From positions 1 through 48,431 of the forward strand of contig JALSJK010000141.1 in NCBI GenBank assembly GCA_026989395.1: a DNA stretch of 48,431 bases, in the 5' to 3' direction. Positions 37,978 through 46,580 of the stretch are shown piece after piece. The DNA comes from Methylomonas sp. (GTDB taxonomy: Bacteria > Pseudomonadota > Gammaproteobacteria > Methylococcales > Methylomonadaceae). How positions within the stretch are numbered: position 1 is the first letter of the stretch; each line of letters begins with the position of its first letter. The translations under genes were made by a program, and so were the position numbers. The notes under the pieces are model-generated. The model saw only the letters and a program-made list of their open reading frames with translations. It made no database searches and was not told the DNA's origin.

Positions 37978-38703
37978 ATGAAAAAGCCGCTTGTAAGGCA
38001 AATTGTTCTTGATACGGAGACAACTGGATTAAATCCGGAAGAAGGTCATCGTATTATTGAAATCGGTTGTGTTGAGTTAATCAATCGCCGATTAACTGGC
38101 CAGCATTTTCATGTCTACTTGAATCCTGATCGGGTGATAGATGAAGGAGCCATTGAAGTTCATGGTATCAGTAACGAGTTTCTTGCTGATAAACCACACT
38201 TCAAGGATATTGTGGATGACTTTGTCAATTATATTCGTGATTCTGAGTTAATCATCCACAATGCCCCATTTGATGTTGGTTTTATTAATCATGAATTTGC
38301 ATTGTTGAATAATGGCCTGGGAACAGTAGAAAAATACAGTACTGTGCTGGATACTCTTGAATATGCCAGAAAAAAACATCCTGGTCAGCGAAATAGTCTG
38401 GATGCGCTTTGCAAGCGCTATGGTATAGATAATAGTCATCGTGATTTACACGGCGCATTATTGGATGCTGAAATTCTGGCTGATGTGTTTTTACTGATGA
38501 CAGGTGGGCAGACTTCCTTATTTGCCGATAACGAACAGAGCCAGAATAACTTGAACCAGCAGCAGAACAGAAAATTAGCAACTGATCGCCCAAAATTAAA
38601 AGTAGTGACTTGTTCCGAAGAGGAGCTGCGCTTGCATCAACAGCGGATGGAGGCTATTGATAAGGCAAGTGGGGGTAGTGTGTGGAGCCGGCTTTCTGAA
38701 TAA
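37978..38703 (+). CDS. dnaQ: DNA polymerase III epsilon subunit
   Basis: The product has 241 residues and is the proofreading 3'-5' exonuclease of the replicase. Exo I is LDTETTGLNPEEGHRIIEIG, Exo II NAPFDVGFINHEF and Exo III HGALLDAEILADVFL, with the catalytic His in HRDLHG. The C-terminal polymerase-binding tail follows. TTGGAG precedes the ATG. The rnhA gene that often sits beside dnaQ is absent here. Confidence 0.96.
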   Translation: MKKPLVRQIVLDTETTGLNPEEGHRIIEIGCVELINRRLTGQHFHVYLNPDRVIDEGAIEVHGISNEFLADKPHFKDIVDDFVNYIRDSELIIHNAPFDVGFINHEFALLNNGLGTVEKYSTVLDTLEYARKKHPGQRNSLDALCKRYGIDNSHRDLHGALLDAEILADVFLLMTGGQTSLFADNEQSQNNLNQQQNRKLATDRPKLKVVTCSEEELRLHQQRMEAIDKASGGSVWSRLSE

Positions 38704-38725
38704 TTTACCCGAAACTTGATTTTCT

Positions 38726-39229
38726 ATGACGGATTCTAAACAACAGTCGTCTTCAGAGCTTTGTAAGGCATACCAATCGTTAATTGCTTCACAAAAAACG
38801 CTGTTATTATCAACAGTTACCGAGACCAATCAACCGGAGATAAGTTATGCGCCTTATGTTCGCGATGAGCAAGGCTCTTTCTATATTTTTATCAGTGAAT
38901 TGGCAAGCCATACGCGGAATTTACTGAAAAATAAAAATGCATCAATCATGTTTATCAAGCCAGAATCTGAAGTTCGTGAATTGTTTGCCCGTGAACGAAT
39001 CACTTTTAATTGTGATGCGATTGAAATAGCACCTGAGGACGTGGTTTTTGAACAACAACTATATTCATTTCATAGAAATTTTGGCGAAATTGTCACTCTT
39101 ATAAAGTCACTGACCGACTTTCATTTGTTTGCCTTAAGACCAGTTTCTGGTCAATATGTCGTGGGCTTTGGCAAAGCTTTTAAAATTAATATGACTGATG
39201 GTTCGTTATCAGGGTTAGGTCAAACATAG
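38726..39229 (+). CDS. HugZ-like haem utilisation protein
   Basis: The product has 167 residues with a pyridoxamine 5'-phosphate oxidase-type split barrel ([20 protein letters not shown] to [10 protein letters not shown]). The C-terminal [21 protein letters not shown] is typical of HugZ/HutZ proteins, which bind haem and act in haem breakdown or storage. It starts 22 bases after dnaQ, without a clear ribosome site. No haem receptor is in the window apart from plug-less barrels. Confidence 0.85.
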   Translation: MTDSKQQSSSELCKAYQSLIASQKTLLLSTVTETNQPEISYAPYVRDEQGSFYIFISELASHTRNLLKNKNASIMFIKPESEVRELFARERITFNCDAIEIAPEDVVFEQQLYSFHRNFGEIVTLIKSLTDFHLFALRPVSGQYVVGFGKAFKINMTDGSLSGLGQT

Positions 39230-39273
39230 AATGCAATGGCAGGGGATTTCTTTTTTGGATGCTAAGGGAGCCC

Positions 39274-39741
39274 ATGCAGATTAATCTGATTTCAGTTGGC
39301 ACCAAAATGCCGTCTTGGGTGCAGCAAGGTTATAACGAATATGCTAAGCGTATGCCCCGAGAGTGTGAATTGGTTTTACGTGAAATTGCGCCGGGTAAAC
39401 GAGGAAAAAATGCGGATATTGCAAGAATAGTACAAGATGAAGGTCAGCGTATGTTGGCAGCTATTCGGCCTGGAATGCATATTGTAACTTTGGATGTTAA
39501 AGGGAAGGGTTGGTCAACAGCAGATCTGTCCAAAGCGATGAAACGCTGGCTGGAAAGTGGTCAGCATGTTGCATTACTAGTTGGTGGCCCAGAAGGGTTG
39601 GCTGATTCTGTTCGAAAATCATGCCATGAGTCCTGGAGTCTTTCTGCAATGACGTTACCACATCCGTTAGTCAGGATTGTCGTTGCAGAACAAATCTATC
39701 GGGCCTGGAGTATTTTGAAAAACCATCCTTATCATAGATAG
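39274..39741 (+). CDS. rlmH: 23S rRNA pseudouridine-1915 N3-methyltransferase
   Basis: The product has 155 residues from ATG 39274, which gives the family's usual [18 protein letters not shown]-terminus and is preceded by AAGGGAG. The SPOUT fold knot is visible as [10 protein letters not shown] and [19 protein letters not shown], ending in NHPYHR as in E. coli. A small ATTGCCC/GGGCAAT hairpin follows at 39754-39781, without a T-run. Confidence 0.96.
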   Translation: MQINLISVGTKMPSWVQQGYNEYAKRMPRECELVLREIAPGKRGKNADIARIVQDEGQRMLAAIRPGMHIVTLDVKGKGWSTADLSKAMKRWLESGQHVALLVGGPEGLADSVRKSCHESWSLSAMTLPHPLVRIVVAEQIYRAWSILKNHPYHR

Positions 39742-40030
39742 ATATTGCCCCTTGATGTTTTGGAGGGCAATGATCGAACCATTGTTTGAATAATGAATGT
39801 ACAGCCTATAGGAGTCAATCTTAAAGTGCGATTAATCAAGGTATTATAAAAAAATAGAAATAGCCGTTTTTCTTGTTTTCTTATGGGGTTTTTTGGGGAA
39901 TATTACCAAAAAATCCATTTTTATCTTCCTGGAGATTGTCGGACTAAGGATGACTCTATTTCCGCAGGAATGAGAAAGTGGTTCCTTGTTCCGGTTTTTT
40001 GTTTCGAAGCCCGATGCTTAGCTACCAGAG

Positions 40031-40612
40031 CTATTGGTTTTTAACTTCAATGCGATAACTTTTATGGCATCCTTGGCATTTTTTTATCATTTCACTCAAT
40101 TGTCTTAAGGTATGTTTAGAGTCTTTGACTCTGCCAGCGTCATCGGCGATTTTATCAAAGTCCATATGCACCGATTTCCCTAGTTTCATAAATGCTTTAG
40201 GTAAAATGCCATGTAAGGTGTTTTCAGCATTTTGCTTCATTCCCATGCCCAACGGCCTGGAGTTTTTTGCAACTGCTTCCATATCATCACTCACTAAAGC
40301 CGCAATAATTCCCTGGATACCATCTAATAAGCTGCGCATTTCGGCAAGCACATGTGCTTGCTGGGCTTTATTAAGTGGAAGAGCTTGACGTTGATCGTAT
40401 TTGTTAATATAAGTCGTTGCATCAGGGGTGTTTTTTTTCTGGAGTTGTTTTTTTATAGACGCTTCGTCATTAGCCGAGTTGGAATTGTTTACAATTTTTT
40501 GTTTCGTCTCTTTTTGAGGCTGAGGCGTGGAGCCATCAGCAAAAGAATATGTTGTTGAAAGGAGTAAAATAATTGTCAAAAAAGGTAAGATTGTTGCTGT
40601 ACGATTATTCAT
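40031..40612 (-). CDS. Cytochrome c'-like protein (class II)
   Basis: The product has 193 residues with a signal peptide ending at about SFA. After a low-complexity charged linker, a four-helix region ends in the haem motif CQGCH at about 179-183 near the C-terminus, the class II arrangement. MGMKQNAENT contains a possible axial Met. It probably binds haem or gases in the periplasm. It lies six bases downstream of the PepSY-type gene, so they form one operon. Confidence 0.8.
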   Translation of the reverse strand: MNNRTATILPFLTIILLLSTTYSFADGSTPQPQKETKQKIVNNSNSANDEASIKKQLQKKNTPDATTYINKYDQRQALPLNKAQQAHVLAEMRSLLDGIQGIIAALVSDDMEAVAKNSRPLGMGMKQNAENTLHGILPKAFMKLGKSVHMDFDKIADDAGRVKDSKHTLRQLSEMIKKCQGCHKSYRIEVKNQ

Positions 40613-40618
40613 AGTAGC

Positions 40619-41179
40619 TTAACTGGAAATAAACATTGTGAAAAAAAAGAGTAGTCCTGATATTGTTGCAATAGAAGTTATTTTGCGTAATTTTGGAATT
40701 TGCCATGCCATAATAAAACCAGTAATTAGAAGTAGCAGTAGGCTAATGGCTAAAAGAGTGGCATAGATCTTAAATGCAATTCCTCCTTTTGCCTTATGCA
40801 ATTGTACAAATTGTCTATATTGGGTAGTGTTTTTTATTTTTAAGTTGGCAATGAGTGATGAAGATGTGGGTTTTAAAATAATATCCCTGTTGGAGCCAGT
40901 CCATTCAAGTTGAAAAGATTTACCGGTTTTTTTTATTTTTGGAGTACCAGTCGGGAAAGACAGATTCTGCTGTGTTAGCGTTCTTTTCACTATTTCAACA
41001 AGCTGATCGAGATCTTCGTGAAGGGGGGCGCTTAAGTGTAGCTTTTGTGAAGTTGTTTCATATTCCCCTTTTATTCCCCAGGTATAAAGAGCACCCGTTA
41101 CCAAAAACATTAGTGCAGCCGGCAATATAAACGCACCTAAAAGTACATGGGCCTTCATCAGCACAAGTCGGTTAATCAT
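40619..41179 (-). CDS. PepSY-associated membrane protein
   Basis: The product has 186 residues. An N-terminal membrane helix (LLGAFILPAALMFLVTGALYTW) is followed by a periplasmic part and two C-terminal helices (about 130-155 and 165-185), as in PepSY-associated membrane proteins. Ten residues upstream are rejected because AGGAGG places the start at ATG 41179. It may help assemble or reduce the adjacent cytochrome; this is inference. Confidence 0.78.
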   Translation of the reverse strand: MINRLVLMKAHVLLGAFILPAALMFLVTGALYTWGIKGEYETTSQKLHLSAPLHEDLDQLVEIVKRTLTQQNLSFPTGTPKIKKTGKSFQLEWTGSNRDIILKPTSSSLIANLKIKNTTQYRQFVQLHKAKGGIAFKIYATLLAISLLLLLITGFIMAWQIPKLRKITSIATISGLLFFFTMFISS

Positions 41180-41404
41180 TATTCTTCCTCCTGAATACGA
41201 AAATTTCAAACCAAGTAATTATTTTACAGTACCCAATTGTTGTTATTACAAATTTTAATAATTGTTATGCTTCACTAATAAACAATCAGGGCATTGGGCT
41301 ATAAAACAAATTTGTCAGCTAAGTTTGGGTGTTTTTACTCAGGCTCGACTACCCTATGGGTGCGGCGCCTGGGTGAAAAATCATGTTCTAACCGTGTTCT
41401 CAAT

Positions 41405-41788
41405 TCAGCGTCCTCGGCTTCTGGCAGCTCCCATACTACTCCGGTTAGGGTTATGGTTGTTACCAAATCCCATGCGATGTCCTTGACTCGGAAGCTCATT
41501 TGGTAATGTTCCGCCTTGCTTTTTTGCTCTTTTACCCATCCGCTCGTGATTTTCTTTTCGGATTTGCTCCCTTTCTTCAATTGTTTTTGCTGCACGCATC
41601 CTGGAGCGCTGTTCTATTTTTTCTTGTTCAGACATCAATTGACTGCCATACATTTGGGTTTGATTTTTTGCTTGATTTACTTCATGAGTATTTGGCGAAT
41701 CAGCAGCAAATACAAACCTTGATGTAGAAATTAAAAATGAAAATATTGTGGTAGTTGATAATTTTTGAATATTCAGGGTTGCCTCCAT
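41405..41788 (-). CDS. Small secreted basic protein
   Basis: The product has 127 residues with a signal peptide ending at about FAA. The mature part has a charged helical segment (MSEQEKIEQRSRMRAAKTIE, then EREQIRKENHERMGKRAKK) and a Gly/Asn/Arg-rich tail. Similar short proteins are found in several envelope-stress loci, but no function is assigned. GGAGG lies just inside the frame, before an in-frame CTG at codon 5, so the true start is uncertain. Confidence 0.7.
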   Translation of the reverse strand: MEATLNIQKLSTTTIFSFLISTSRFVFAADSPNTHEVNQAKNQTQMYGSQLMSEQEKIEQRSRMRAAKTIEEREQIRKENHERMGKRAKKQGGTLPNELPSQGHRMGFGNNHNPNRSSMGAARSRGR

Positions 41789-41837
41789 GAGTAATAAGGG
41801 TTGCTTTAAGTTTGCAACCCATTAATAAAATCCTTAT

Positions 41838-42515
41838 TTAGTTCCAACGATGTCCTTTCCTCCTTTTTTTGTTTGTAGATCCTCTTTCCATTGGGGAGTT
41901 CACTATGGCATTAGCAGTTGCCTGCTCTAATAATAAAGCCTCATAGACAATTCCCATTGATTCCAGTTTTCTAACAAAAGCTCTCAAATGGTTTCGTGAA
42001 CCTCTTAATAAATTTTCGTACACCAGTTTAATGTCGGAATGATTGATTAGATTGATAGATTTTTGTAAGTCTAAAATATCCATTTCTTCTATTAAAATAC
42101 CAACATAGATAGCTTCACTAATGGTCATTTCGGAAGCAGTGTTTTTTTGATAAAAATCTGAAAAATCAGGGTTTGTGAATAACCCAATACTGTCATCAAC
42201 AACTGGGTCGGTAATTTCATATTTATTAAGTAAGCGCTTGACTGCATTCATGTGTTTTTGTTCGGCTCTAGCAATATTTTCAAAAACCCTGGTATCGAAG
42301 TATTCGTGCAGAGTTAAATATACATCTCGAGCAAGTTTTTCTTCTTCCCGCATGAAAATCAAGCTATCTTGTTCTTCTGTCGTCAGTTTTTGGGATGCGG
42401 CCACTCTTCTGATATTATCCTGATAAAATAGCTCGTTCTTGTTTTTAGAACCAGCATAAGAAAAATTGCTCACTGAAATGACCAGAATAGAAAATAATAT
42501 ATTTAATGGCTTCAT
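41838..42515 (-). CDS. DUF2202 ferritin-like protein
   Basis: The product has 225 residues with a signal peptide ending at about YAG. The DUF2202 domain (about 45-200) has the ferritin-like helix pattern FMREEEKLARDVYLTL, FENIARAEQKHMNAVKRLL, ILIEEMDILDL and SRNHLRAFVRKLE, with Glu and His able to bind two metals. Exported, probably periplasmic. GGAG precedes the ATG. It is divergent from the response regulator, and the shared 113-base region carries TGTAACA repeats. Confidence 0.87.
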   Translation of the reverse strand: MKPLNILFSILVISVSNFSYAGSKNKNELFYQDNIRRVAASQKLTTEEQDSLIFMREEEKLARDVYLTLHEYFDTRVFENIARAEQKHMNAVKRLLNKYEITDPVVDDSIGLFTNPDFSDFYQKNTASEMTISEAIYVGILIEEMDILDLQKSINLINHSDIKLVYENLLRGSRNHLRAFVRKLESMGIVYEALLLEQATANAIVNSPMERGSTNKKRRKGHRWN

Positions 42516-42602
42516 GTGTTTCTCCGTTGTTGTTTAAATTAATTTTCTGCTATCCATTCTAGTAACAAGATATTGCTAAAGTATTTCGATTTCTGGATGA
42601 TT

Positions 42603-42619
42603 TGTAACAAGATGTAACA
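42603..42619. promoter_or_regulatory. Tandem TGTAACA repeats, regulator site candidate
   Basis: TGTAACA occurs at 42603-42609 and 42613-42619, exactly ten bases apart, with a weaker AGTAACA at 42561-42567. Same-orientation half sites at one helical turn are how OmpR-type regulators usually bind. The site lies between DUF2202 and the regulator gene. Confidence 0.55.
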
Positions 42620-42628
42620 GGGACTTAA

Positions 42629-43351
42629 TTGGAAGCTACTGACAAAAATAAAATTCTAGTTGTTGATGATGATGAATCGTTGTGTAACCTGCTAAGTCAA
42701 TATCTGGAAAAACAAGGATTTTCCGTCGATTCTGTCGGAGATGGGATGGCAATGGATCGCTATTTGGAGCAATCTATCCCTTCACTTGTTATTTTAGATA
42801 TTATGCTGCCAGGAGAGGATGGTTTAAGTATTGCCAAGCGGCTTGCCCACAAACACAATTTTCCAGTTATTATGTTATCTGCATGTGGAGAAGATGTTGA
42901 TCGTATTTTAGGGCTTGAAATAGGCGCTGATGACTATTTAGCGAAACCCTTTAATCCTCGCGAATTACTGGCTAGAATTCGATCAGTGCTTCGTCGTTAT
43001 CAGTGCACTGAAAATAACTTTGTAAATAGAAAGACAACAATTTATAAATTTGGAAATAATACCTTTGATGTCGTAAGTGGAATCTTGCAAAAAAATGGAA
43101 CGCAAGTTTCTCTCACGCAAAGTGAATTTTCATTATTACAATTATTTTTAGAAAATCCGAACCGCATCTTATCCCGAGACAATTTATTAGAGAGTCTTAA
43201 AGGTTTCGATTGGTCTCCTTTTGATCGAAGTATCGATGTCCGTATTTCACGTTTACGTCATAAAGTGGAAAATGACCCGGCAAGCCCGGAATTTATTCAG
43301 ACGGTGTGGGGGCAAGGATATAAATTTCTGTTAAAAGATGACGATCTATGA
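42629..43351 (+). CDS. OmpR-family response regulator
   Basis: The product has 240 residues. The receiver domain has acidic residues in VVDDDE, the phospho-acceptor Asp57 in VILDIMLPGEDG and the Lys in LAKPFNPREL. The C-terminal winged helix ends with DVRISRLRHKVE and VWGQGYKFL. The frame has a stop just before TTG 42629 and no ATG near the conserved N-terminus, so a TTG start is required. It overlaps the kinase gene by ATGA. Signal unknown; neighbours suggest redox or metal stress. Confidence 0.95.
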   Translation: MEATDKNKILVVDDDESLCNLLSQYLEKQGFSVDSVGDGMAMDRYLEQSIPSLVILDIMLPGEDGLSIAKRLAHKHNFPVIMLSACGEDVDRILGLEIGADDYLAKPFNPRELLARIRSVLRRYQCTENNFVNRKTTIYKFGNNTFDVVSGILQKNGTQVSLTQSEFSLLQLFLENPNRILSRDNLLESLKGFDWSPFDRSIDVRISRLRHKVENDPASPEFIQTVWGQGYKFLLKDDDL

Positions 43352-44658
43352 AACGTTGGGATTCACTATTTGTTAAAACAAGTTTAACACTGACGTTTGG
43401 TCTGATATTGTTTATATCGTTATCGATATATTTTGCCTTTTTTTTTATTTTAAGTCCGCTCTCAAACAGAGCGGCTGACGACATGGCAGCGATAATTAAA
43501 ATGACAAGTCAAACCTGGTTATCACTTTCTGAGCAGGAAAGAAGTGCGTTCGAAACCAGAGTAGCTAGTCAGCATGATTTGATCATCACTGGCGCGAATG
43601 ATATAGCTATGCAGGAGTTAACAAAAAATTATCCTTTTATTCCTCGTCTGGAAAGAGCATTGAAGCGACACACCGGGCAAAATGTCGTGATCAAGCAAGC
43701 TGCCGGGAATGATTCTTTTCTATGGGCCGAGTTAAACTTTGCGACAGAAAAAATTAAAATTGGTTTTGATCATAATCGGCCTGGCCCACGTCCTCCAGTT
43801 GTATTAACAGCTATATTTTTTACTGCTGCCTTGATCATTATTATTTTAACGAACCTGTTGGTTCGTCGTATTACACTTCCCCTAAAAAAGATGGCCAATG
43901 CAGCTAATCAATTTGGTAAGAAACAGTTTTTTACGCGGATTCCAGAAACTGGCTCAGCTGAATTAGCTTCTTTGGCGAATAGTTTTAACGGGATGATAAA
44001 GGAAATATCACAATTAATGGAAAATAGAGCCATTTTCTTTGCCGGAATTTCTCATGATTTAAGAACTCCCATTACTCGAATGCAAATTGCTTTGGAATTA
44101 CTCGGCCAAGATAAAGCTGAAGATGAGGTATTAATCACAGGGTTAAGAAATGACCTTATAGAGATGGAGTTTTTAATCAAACAATCATTAGAATTTATTA
44201 AGGGGGTGGATAAACAACATGCTGAAAAAATAAATATAGATAAAGCGTTCAGTGAAATTGTTAGGGATTATCATAAGCGAGGGTTTGTTATCCTGCTTGA
44301 ATCTGAACAATGTGGAATATGTGAAATAGAATTAGAAGCCTTGAAGCGTGTTTTATCGAATTTGTTGGATAATGCCTTTCAATATGGAGGTTGTAGTTCC
44401 GTAAAACTTTCATATAAAAAAAATCAGCATCATATCATTATTCGGATTAGCGATGAAGGACCAGGAATTCCAGAAGACAAAACTGAAACTGTTTTTCAGC
44501 CATTTTTTCGACTTGAACACTCACGGAATAAAAAAACCGGCGGGAGTGGTTTGGGGCTTGCAATTGTGCGGCAGTTATGTGATTCACATGGCTGGAAAAT
44601 CAGGCTGATTTCTAGAAAAGGGCGAGGCTTGGAGGCCTGTTTAGAGATACCTATCTGA
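43348..44658 (+). CDS. Sensor histidine kinase
   Basis: This 436-residue inner-membrane kinase is the partner of the preceding regulator. There are two membrane helices (about 12-35 and 150-172) with a periplasmic domain of about 115 residues between, a HAMP linker, the phospho-accepting His236 in GISHDLRTPITRMQ, and an ATP-binding domain with NLLDNAFQYG, DEGPGIP and GGSGLGLAIV. Organisation is EnvZ-like. The periplasmic domain shows no known ligand motif. Confidence 0.95.
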   Translation: MKRWDSLFVKTSLTLTFGLILFISLSIYFAFFFILSPLSNRAADDMAAIIKMTSQTWLSLSEQERSAFETRVASQHDLIITGANDIAMQELTKNYPFIPRLERALKRHTGQNVVIKQAAGNDSFLWAELNFATEKIKIGFDHNRPGPRPPVVLTAIFFTAALIIIILTNLLVRRITLPLKKMANAANQFGKKQFFTRIPETGSAELASLANSFNGMIKEISQLMENRAIFFAGISHDLRTPITRMQIALELLGQDKAEDEVLITGLRNDLIEMEFLIKQSLEFIKGVDKQHAEKINIDKAFSEIVRDYHKRGFVILLESEQCGICEIELEALKRVLSNLLDNAFQYGGCSSVKLSYKKNQHHIIIRISDEGPGIPEDKTETVFQPFFRLEHSRNKKTGGSGLGLAIVRQLCDSHGWKIRLISRKGRGLEACLEIPI

Positions 44659-44760
44659 GTATTCTTGGATCCAGGGGAGGAGTATTGATAGTGTTTTTGG
44701 TAGGTTTATGCTGACGGGGGCAGAAGAAACCAGGGTGTACCGGAGAAATAAAGCATAAAG

Positions 44761-44787
44761 CTGGACACACATAAATTGTGCGTCCAG
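44761..44787. terminator. Convergent hairpin, probable terminator
   Basis: CTGGACACAC and GTGCGTCCAG form a ten-base stem with one mismatch and a seven-base loop, between the kinase gene and the convergent propeller gene. T-runs on both sides are weak, so it may act inefficiently in both directions. Confidence 0.5.
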
Positions 44788-44816
44788 ATAAAATTCGTGG
44801 AAGTCAATACTAAAGA

Positions 44817-46127
44817 TTACATGCCATGAGAGGAGCTGCTAGCACTATAACTGAATTCATCCCAGTTTAAAAAAGAACCTTGGACAGGTATGCCGCCGGT
44901 ATATAAAGTTCTTTTTACTTTTAAATGCTTTAAATTCAATTCATAAAAAATACCATTGTCACTTGCAAAAGCATAATAGAAATTATTGTCAGGACTTACA
45001 TAATTGGTATGTGACTGCAATATTTCTCCATTTATTTTAGGACCACTGACAGTTACATCTTTAATCTTTGCGTGATGTTTAGTGTCGATTATAGTAACAA
45101 AGGTATCGTGATGATTAGTAACTATAGCCAGGTTTCTTGCAGGTACAAAACGAGTATGGCCAGTTCCCAAGCCAGTTTTTATGGTAGAAACAATTTTTTT
45201 ACGCATTCGATCAATAACAAACAAATGACCCTCGCTCGATCCAACGTAGATATTTTGGCCGTTTGGGTGGAAATCAGCATGATGAGAACCCATAGATGAT
45301 GGGTCTCCGGGTAAAGGAATTTGACTGGTTAACAGTAATCTGTCCTTTTTAGTTAAATGTAACTCTAAAATTGCTGGTGGTATAGCTTCCCCGTCTCTAT
45401 TGGAAGATTTACCTTCTGAAAGAGCATAAAAGGTTCGTTTGTCGCGTTTGGAAAGCATCGATGTATCACGTTTAAGAATATGATGTACGGCGGTTGGTGT
45501 ATCAACCTCGTCTAACAGAAAAACGTTCCACTCATAATCCAGACTATTTTCGATCTGGTCTTTTTCTATCCCCCACAATTGAATAAGGCGGCTTTCTCTA
45601 TCAATAACTACAAATCTGTCTTTAGTTAACCACGCAGGGTGTCCAGAAGAAATGCTGCCTCCATTGTCTCTAGTTTGGGTGGTAAATTCATTTCTGCCGG
45701 CTTCAGCAACGACTTTATCGTTAACTACATCAATTACGCTGGTTAATGGTTTGTCAGCCCCTGCAATTAGAGCCAAGCCTAATCTGGAATTATAAGATTC
45801 TCCAGATCTTGGTTTATGGTTGAGGTAAAGTAATCCAAGATTATCCAAAGTGTCGGCATCAATGACATCCATTGACGAGGAACCACGTGTTATTGCATAA
45901 ACCTTATCCAGATAACCGGCTCTATCAACTGGATATGGGGTGAGTCCTTTAGTGGCAACAGAATCTAATAAACGCATTCTCTTGACGTCAATAACGACAA
46001 CTCTGTTTCTTGCTTTGTCTCCATAAAACGCACGCACATGCCTATGTCCTTTTGCTGCGGCTATCGTAGATTGGGAAAACAATATCAATACAGACAAAAA
46101 CAAGGATATATAAAATTTACTTCTCAT
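44817..46127 (-). CDS. Secreted beta-propeller protein (YVTN-like)
   Basis: The product has 436 residues with a signal peptide ending at about AAA. Repeats such as NRVVVIDVKRMRLLDSV, GSSEGHLFVIDRMRKKIVST and TFVTIIDTKHHAKIKDV are the blades of a seven-bladed YVTN-type propeller. Several His-rich turns (SHHADFHPNG, GTGHTRF, TNHHDTF, QSHTNY) could bind a metal such as copper. AGGAGC precedes the ATG. Periplasmic; substrate unknown. Triple TGTAACA repeats lie upstream. Confidence 0.83.
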   Translation of the reverse strand: MRSKFYISLFLSVLILFSQSTIAAAKGHRHVRAFYGDKARNRVVVIDVKRMRLLDSVATKGLTPYPVDRAGYLDKVYAITRGSSSMDVIDADTLDNLGLLYLNHKPRSGESYNSRLGLALIAGADKPLTSVIDVVNDKVVAEAGRNEFTTQTRDNGGSISSGHPAWLTKDRFVVIDRESRLIQLWGIEKDQIENSLDYEWNVFLLDEVDTPTAVHHILKRDTSMLSKRDKRTFYALSEGKSSNRDGEAIPPAILELHLTKKDRLLLTSQIPLPGDPSSMGSHHADFHPNGQNIYVGSSEGHLFVIDRMRKKIVSTIKTGLGTGHTRFVPARNLAIVTNHHDTFVTIIDTKHHAKIKDVTVSGPKINGEILQSHTNYVSPDNNFYYAFASDNGIFYELNLKHLKVKRTLYTGGIPVQGSFLNWDEFSYSASSSSHGM

Positions 46128-46580
46128 TAAATCGCTCCTTAATAATCATTTGAAACTATGGTTGGCATTGTATATTTAATTGACAACGCTCTTGTGTTGT
46201 TAACCAGGAGAAATTCCAAAGAATGAAATTAGCCAAAGATTTCATCAAGTGGACAGCATACTGAGTCAACATAGACTTCAGTTTAATGGAAATCAACTGT
46301 TTAGTTATTTCTAATGTGTAACAGTTTGTAACAGTTTGTAACCAGGCATAATGAGTCCTGTAAATGGTAATCATTTAGAGATTATCTTAACTAAGGGTGT
46401 TATGTGTTTGAACGGCTGATTTTCCATGTAAGGGTATTGAGCAGAGTCATTTGTAGATAAAAAATAAAGTAAAAAAACAAATTTCAAAACAAGTTGTCAT
46501 CAAATTGAAATAGTTTAGAGGTATGTTAAACACCAGCCGCAGAGGTTGATCACATATTGTCCAATTTCCAGGAGAAAACC
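46128..46580. other. Divergent regulatory region
   Basis: About 450 AT-rich bases between the propeller and the phosphodiesterase genes. It contains the triple 10-bp repeats at 46317-46343. I see no gene; a 72-codon frame on the minus strand lacks a ribosome site and overlaps the repeats. Confidence 0.5.
46317..46343. promoter_or_regulatory. Three tandem TGTAAC repeats, 10-bp period
   Basis: TGTAACA at 46317, TGTAACA at 46327 and TGTAACC at 46337, separated by GTT each time. The half site and spacing match the repeats upstream of the response regulator gene at 42603-42619, so this is a candidate target of that regulator. Confidence 0.6.

Noticed and set aside
39889-39913. TTTTTTGG/CCAAAAAA inverted repeat after rlmH
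   Set aside because: Made mostly of A/T runs without a GC stem followed by a T-run; too weak for a terminator call.
41335-41595. 86-codon minus-strand frame overlapping the small basic protein
   Set aside because: Lacks a signal peptide and ribosome site; the overlapping frame has both a signal peptide and a family-like charged helix.
46156-46374. 72-codon minus-strand frame between the propeller and phosphodiesterase genes
   Set aside because: No ribosome site, no recognisable motif, and it runs across the tandem TGTAAC repeats; it fits a chance frame in regulatory DNA.
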